A program made the position numbers and the translations under genes. From assembly GCA_028688175.1 (NCBI GenBank), contig JAQTYS010000146.1, positions 1 to 6,776 of the forward strand: a stretch of DNA of 6,776 nucleotides, read 5' to 3'. The notes beneath the pieces were generated by a model, which saw only the letters and a program-made list of their open reading frames with translations, did no database searches and was not told the origin of the DNA. Within the stretch, counting starts at the first letter, position 1; every line of letters starts with the position of its first letter. The DNA is from Methanothrix sp. Its GTDB lineage: Archaea; Halobacteriota; Methanosarcinia; Methanotrichales; Methanotrichaceae. This document shows positions 6,350-6,776 of the stretch, piece after piece.

Positions 6350-6369
6350 GTGCGTCAAGCATAGCGCAC
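6350..6369. repeat. Inverted repeat GTGCG-N10-CGCAC upstream of secreted-protein promoter
   Basis: Perfect 5-bp arms GTGCG (6350-6354) and CGCAC (6365-6369) are flanked by further imperfect symmetry (TA before, CTA after). It lies about 50 bp after the export gene and 21 bp before the TATA box at 6391, a position suiting an activator or repressor site. No T run follows, so a terminator is less likely. Confidence 0.35.
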
Positions 6370-6382
6370 CTAGTATTTACTA

Positions 6383-6398
6383 CCAAAAAATATAAATA
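6383..6398 (+). promoter_or_regulatory. Archaeal BRE/TATA promoter for secreted protein at 6424
   Basis: CCAAAAAA followed by TATAAATA (6391-6398) closely fits an archaeal BRE plus TATA box. Initiation about 26 bp after the TATA centre would fall at about 6420-6422, only 2-4 nt before ATG 6424. There is no Shine-Dalgarno before that ATG, so the mRNA is probably leaderless. Confidence 0.7.
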
Positions 6399-6423
6399 TT
6401 ATCAACTCAGACAGTATCTTATA

Positions 6424-6776
6424 ATGAAGACTGTATGGGGTGAGATAATCAAGAAAATAGGAGTTATATTGGTGCTGGCTGTGGCTATGCTCTCGATTCA
6501 TGTAATGGCGCAGGGCATTGCCGGCGACGGAGGTGTGGATATCCTTGGAAGAGATGGAGGTATTTTTGAGACGGAAGGAACAGCTTTCAGGTTTCCAGAG
6601 GCGCAGGATACAAACCTTGATAGCCTGATTGTTGGTGATGATAAGGCTCTGGCTATTGGAGATAGCTGGCATAAGAAACCACTTGCTACTGCTACCAACA
6701 ATCTGGAGATAAAGAAGAATCAGGATTCTGGGAATTGCAGTCCCTGCACTAAAGTCAACATCGACATGATCAAAGC
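6424..6776 (+). CDS. Secreted protein with CxxC motif, N-terminal part (runs off right edge)
   Basis: ATG 6424 opens a frame with no stop up to the window end: 117 full codons plus two bases. A clear signal peptide covers residues 1-30: basic KTVWGEIIKK, hydrophobic IGVILVLAVAMLSIHV, then a likely cleavage after MAQ. The mature part is acidic and Gly/Asp-rich, then contains DSLIVGDDKALAIGD, ATNNLEIKKNQD, and CSPC followed by TKVNIDMIK at the edge. The phrase around NLDSLI resembles VNIDMI, so the protein may be built from roughly 50-residue repeats, each with a strand-turn-strand pattern and a CxxC. This style recalls lineage-specific secreted proteins of Methanothrix (from memory, uncertain). 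It has its own strong promoter and is probably leaderless. Function is unknown; an envelope or sheath role is possible, and the CxxC could be a disulfide. Confidence 0.8.
   Translation, partial: MKTVWGEIIKKIGVILVLAVAMLSIHVMAQGIAGDGGVDILGRDGGIFETEGTAFRFPEAQDTNLDSLIVGDDKALAIGDSWHKKPLATATNNLEIKKNQDSGNCSPCTKVNIDMIK

Noticed and set aside
6370..6701. Two minus-strand open frames of 67 and 100 residues
   Set aside because: They are antisense to the partial secreted-protein gene, which has a signal peptide and promoter; no minus-strand motif is seen.
1..6776. Search for CRISPR arrays, tRNA or rRNA genes, insertion sequences and attachment sites
   Set aside because: No regularly spaced repeats, cloverleaf-like sequence, transposase motifs or terminal repeats were found on reading both strands by eye.

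Overview
The window most likely comes from a methanogenic euryarchaeon, and my best guess is the Methanothrix (Methanosaeta) lineage. The support is a methanogenesis marker 9 protein, the archaeal recombinase paralog RadB, a DUF447 protein, a stand-alone CitG-like protein, archaeal promoter architecture (TATA-like boxes, one probable leaderless gene), and a secreted CxxC protein of a style I associate from memory with Methanothrix. The genus is inference; 'methanogenic archaeon' is well supported.

Layout: (1) Positions 1-1465, minus strand: N-terminal 488 residues of a membrane sensor histidine kinase (TM, CHASE, TM, coiled coil, PAS, HisKA), whose catalytic end lies beyond the left edge. (2) Positions 1568-2068, plus strand, divergent from the kinase: a GNAT acetyltransferase. 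(3) Positions 5244 down to 2090, minus strand: a compact four-gene cluster transcribed in the order marker 9, CitG-like, DUF447, RadB, with gaps of 3, 22 and 16 bp, which looks like one operon. (4) An AT-rich divergent promoter region around 5245-5386, containing two tandem inverted repeats next to the marker 9 start. (5) Positions 5387-6299, plus strand: an unrecognised small beta-rich protein, whose stop lies 1 bp from the GTG start of a COG2426-type 'small multi-drug export' membrane protein. (6) Positions 6424-6776, plus strand: the start of a secreted protein running off the right edge, with a good TATA box and almost no leader.

The four-gene operon joins three poorly understood proteins that track with C1-carrier (methanopterin/methanofuran) metabolism or methanogenesis to a DNA-recombination paralog. 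The marker 9 protein carries two copies of a cysteine module that may hold metal or Fe-S clusters. The plus-strand pair probably works at or near the membrane, but its job is unknown. I see no rRNA, tRNA, CRISPR array, insertion sequence or clear transfer signature. Every stretch over 300 bases is covered by a gene.
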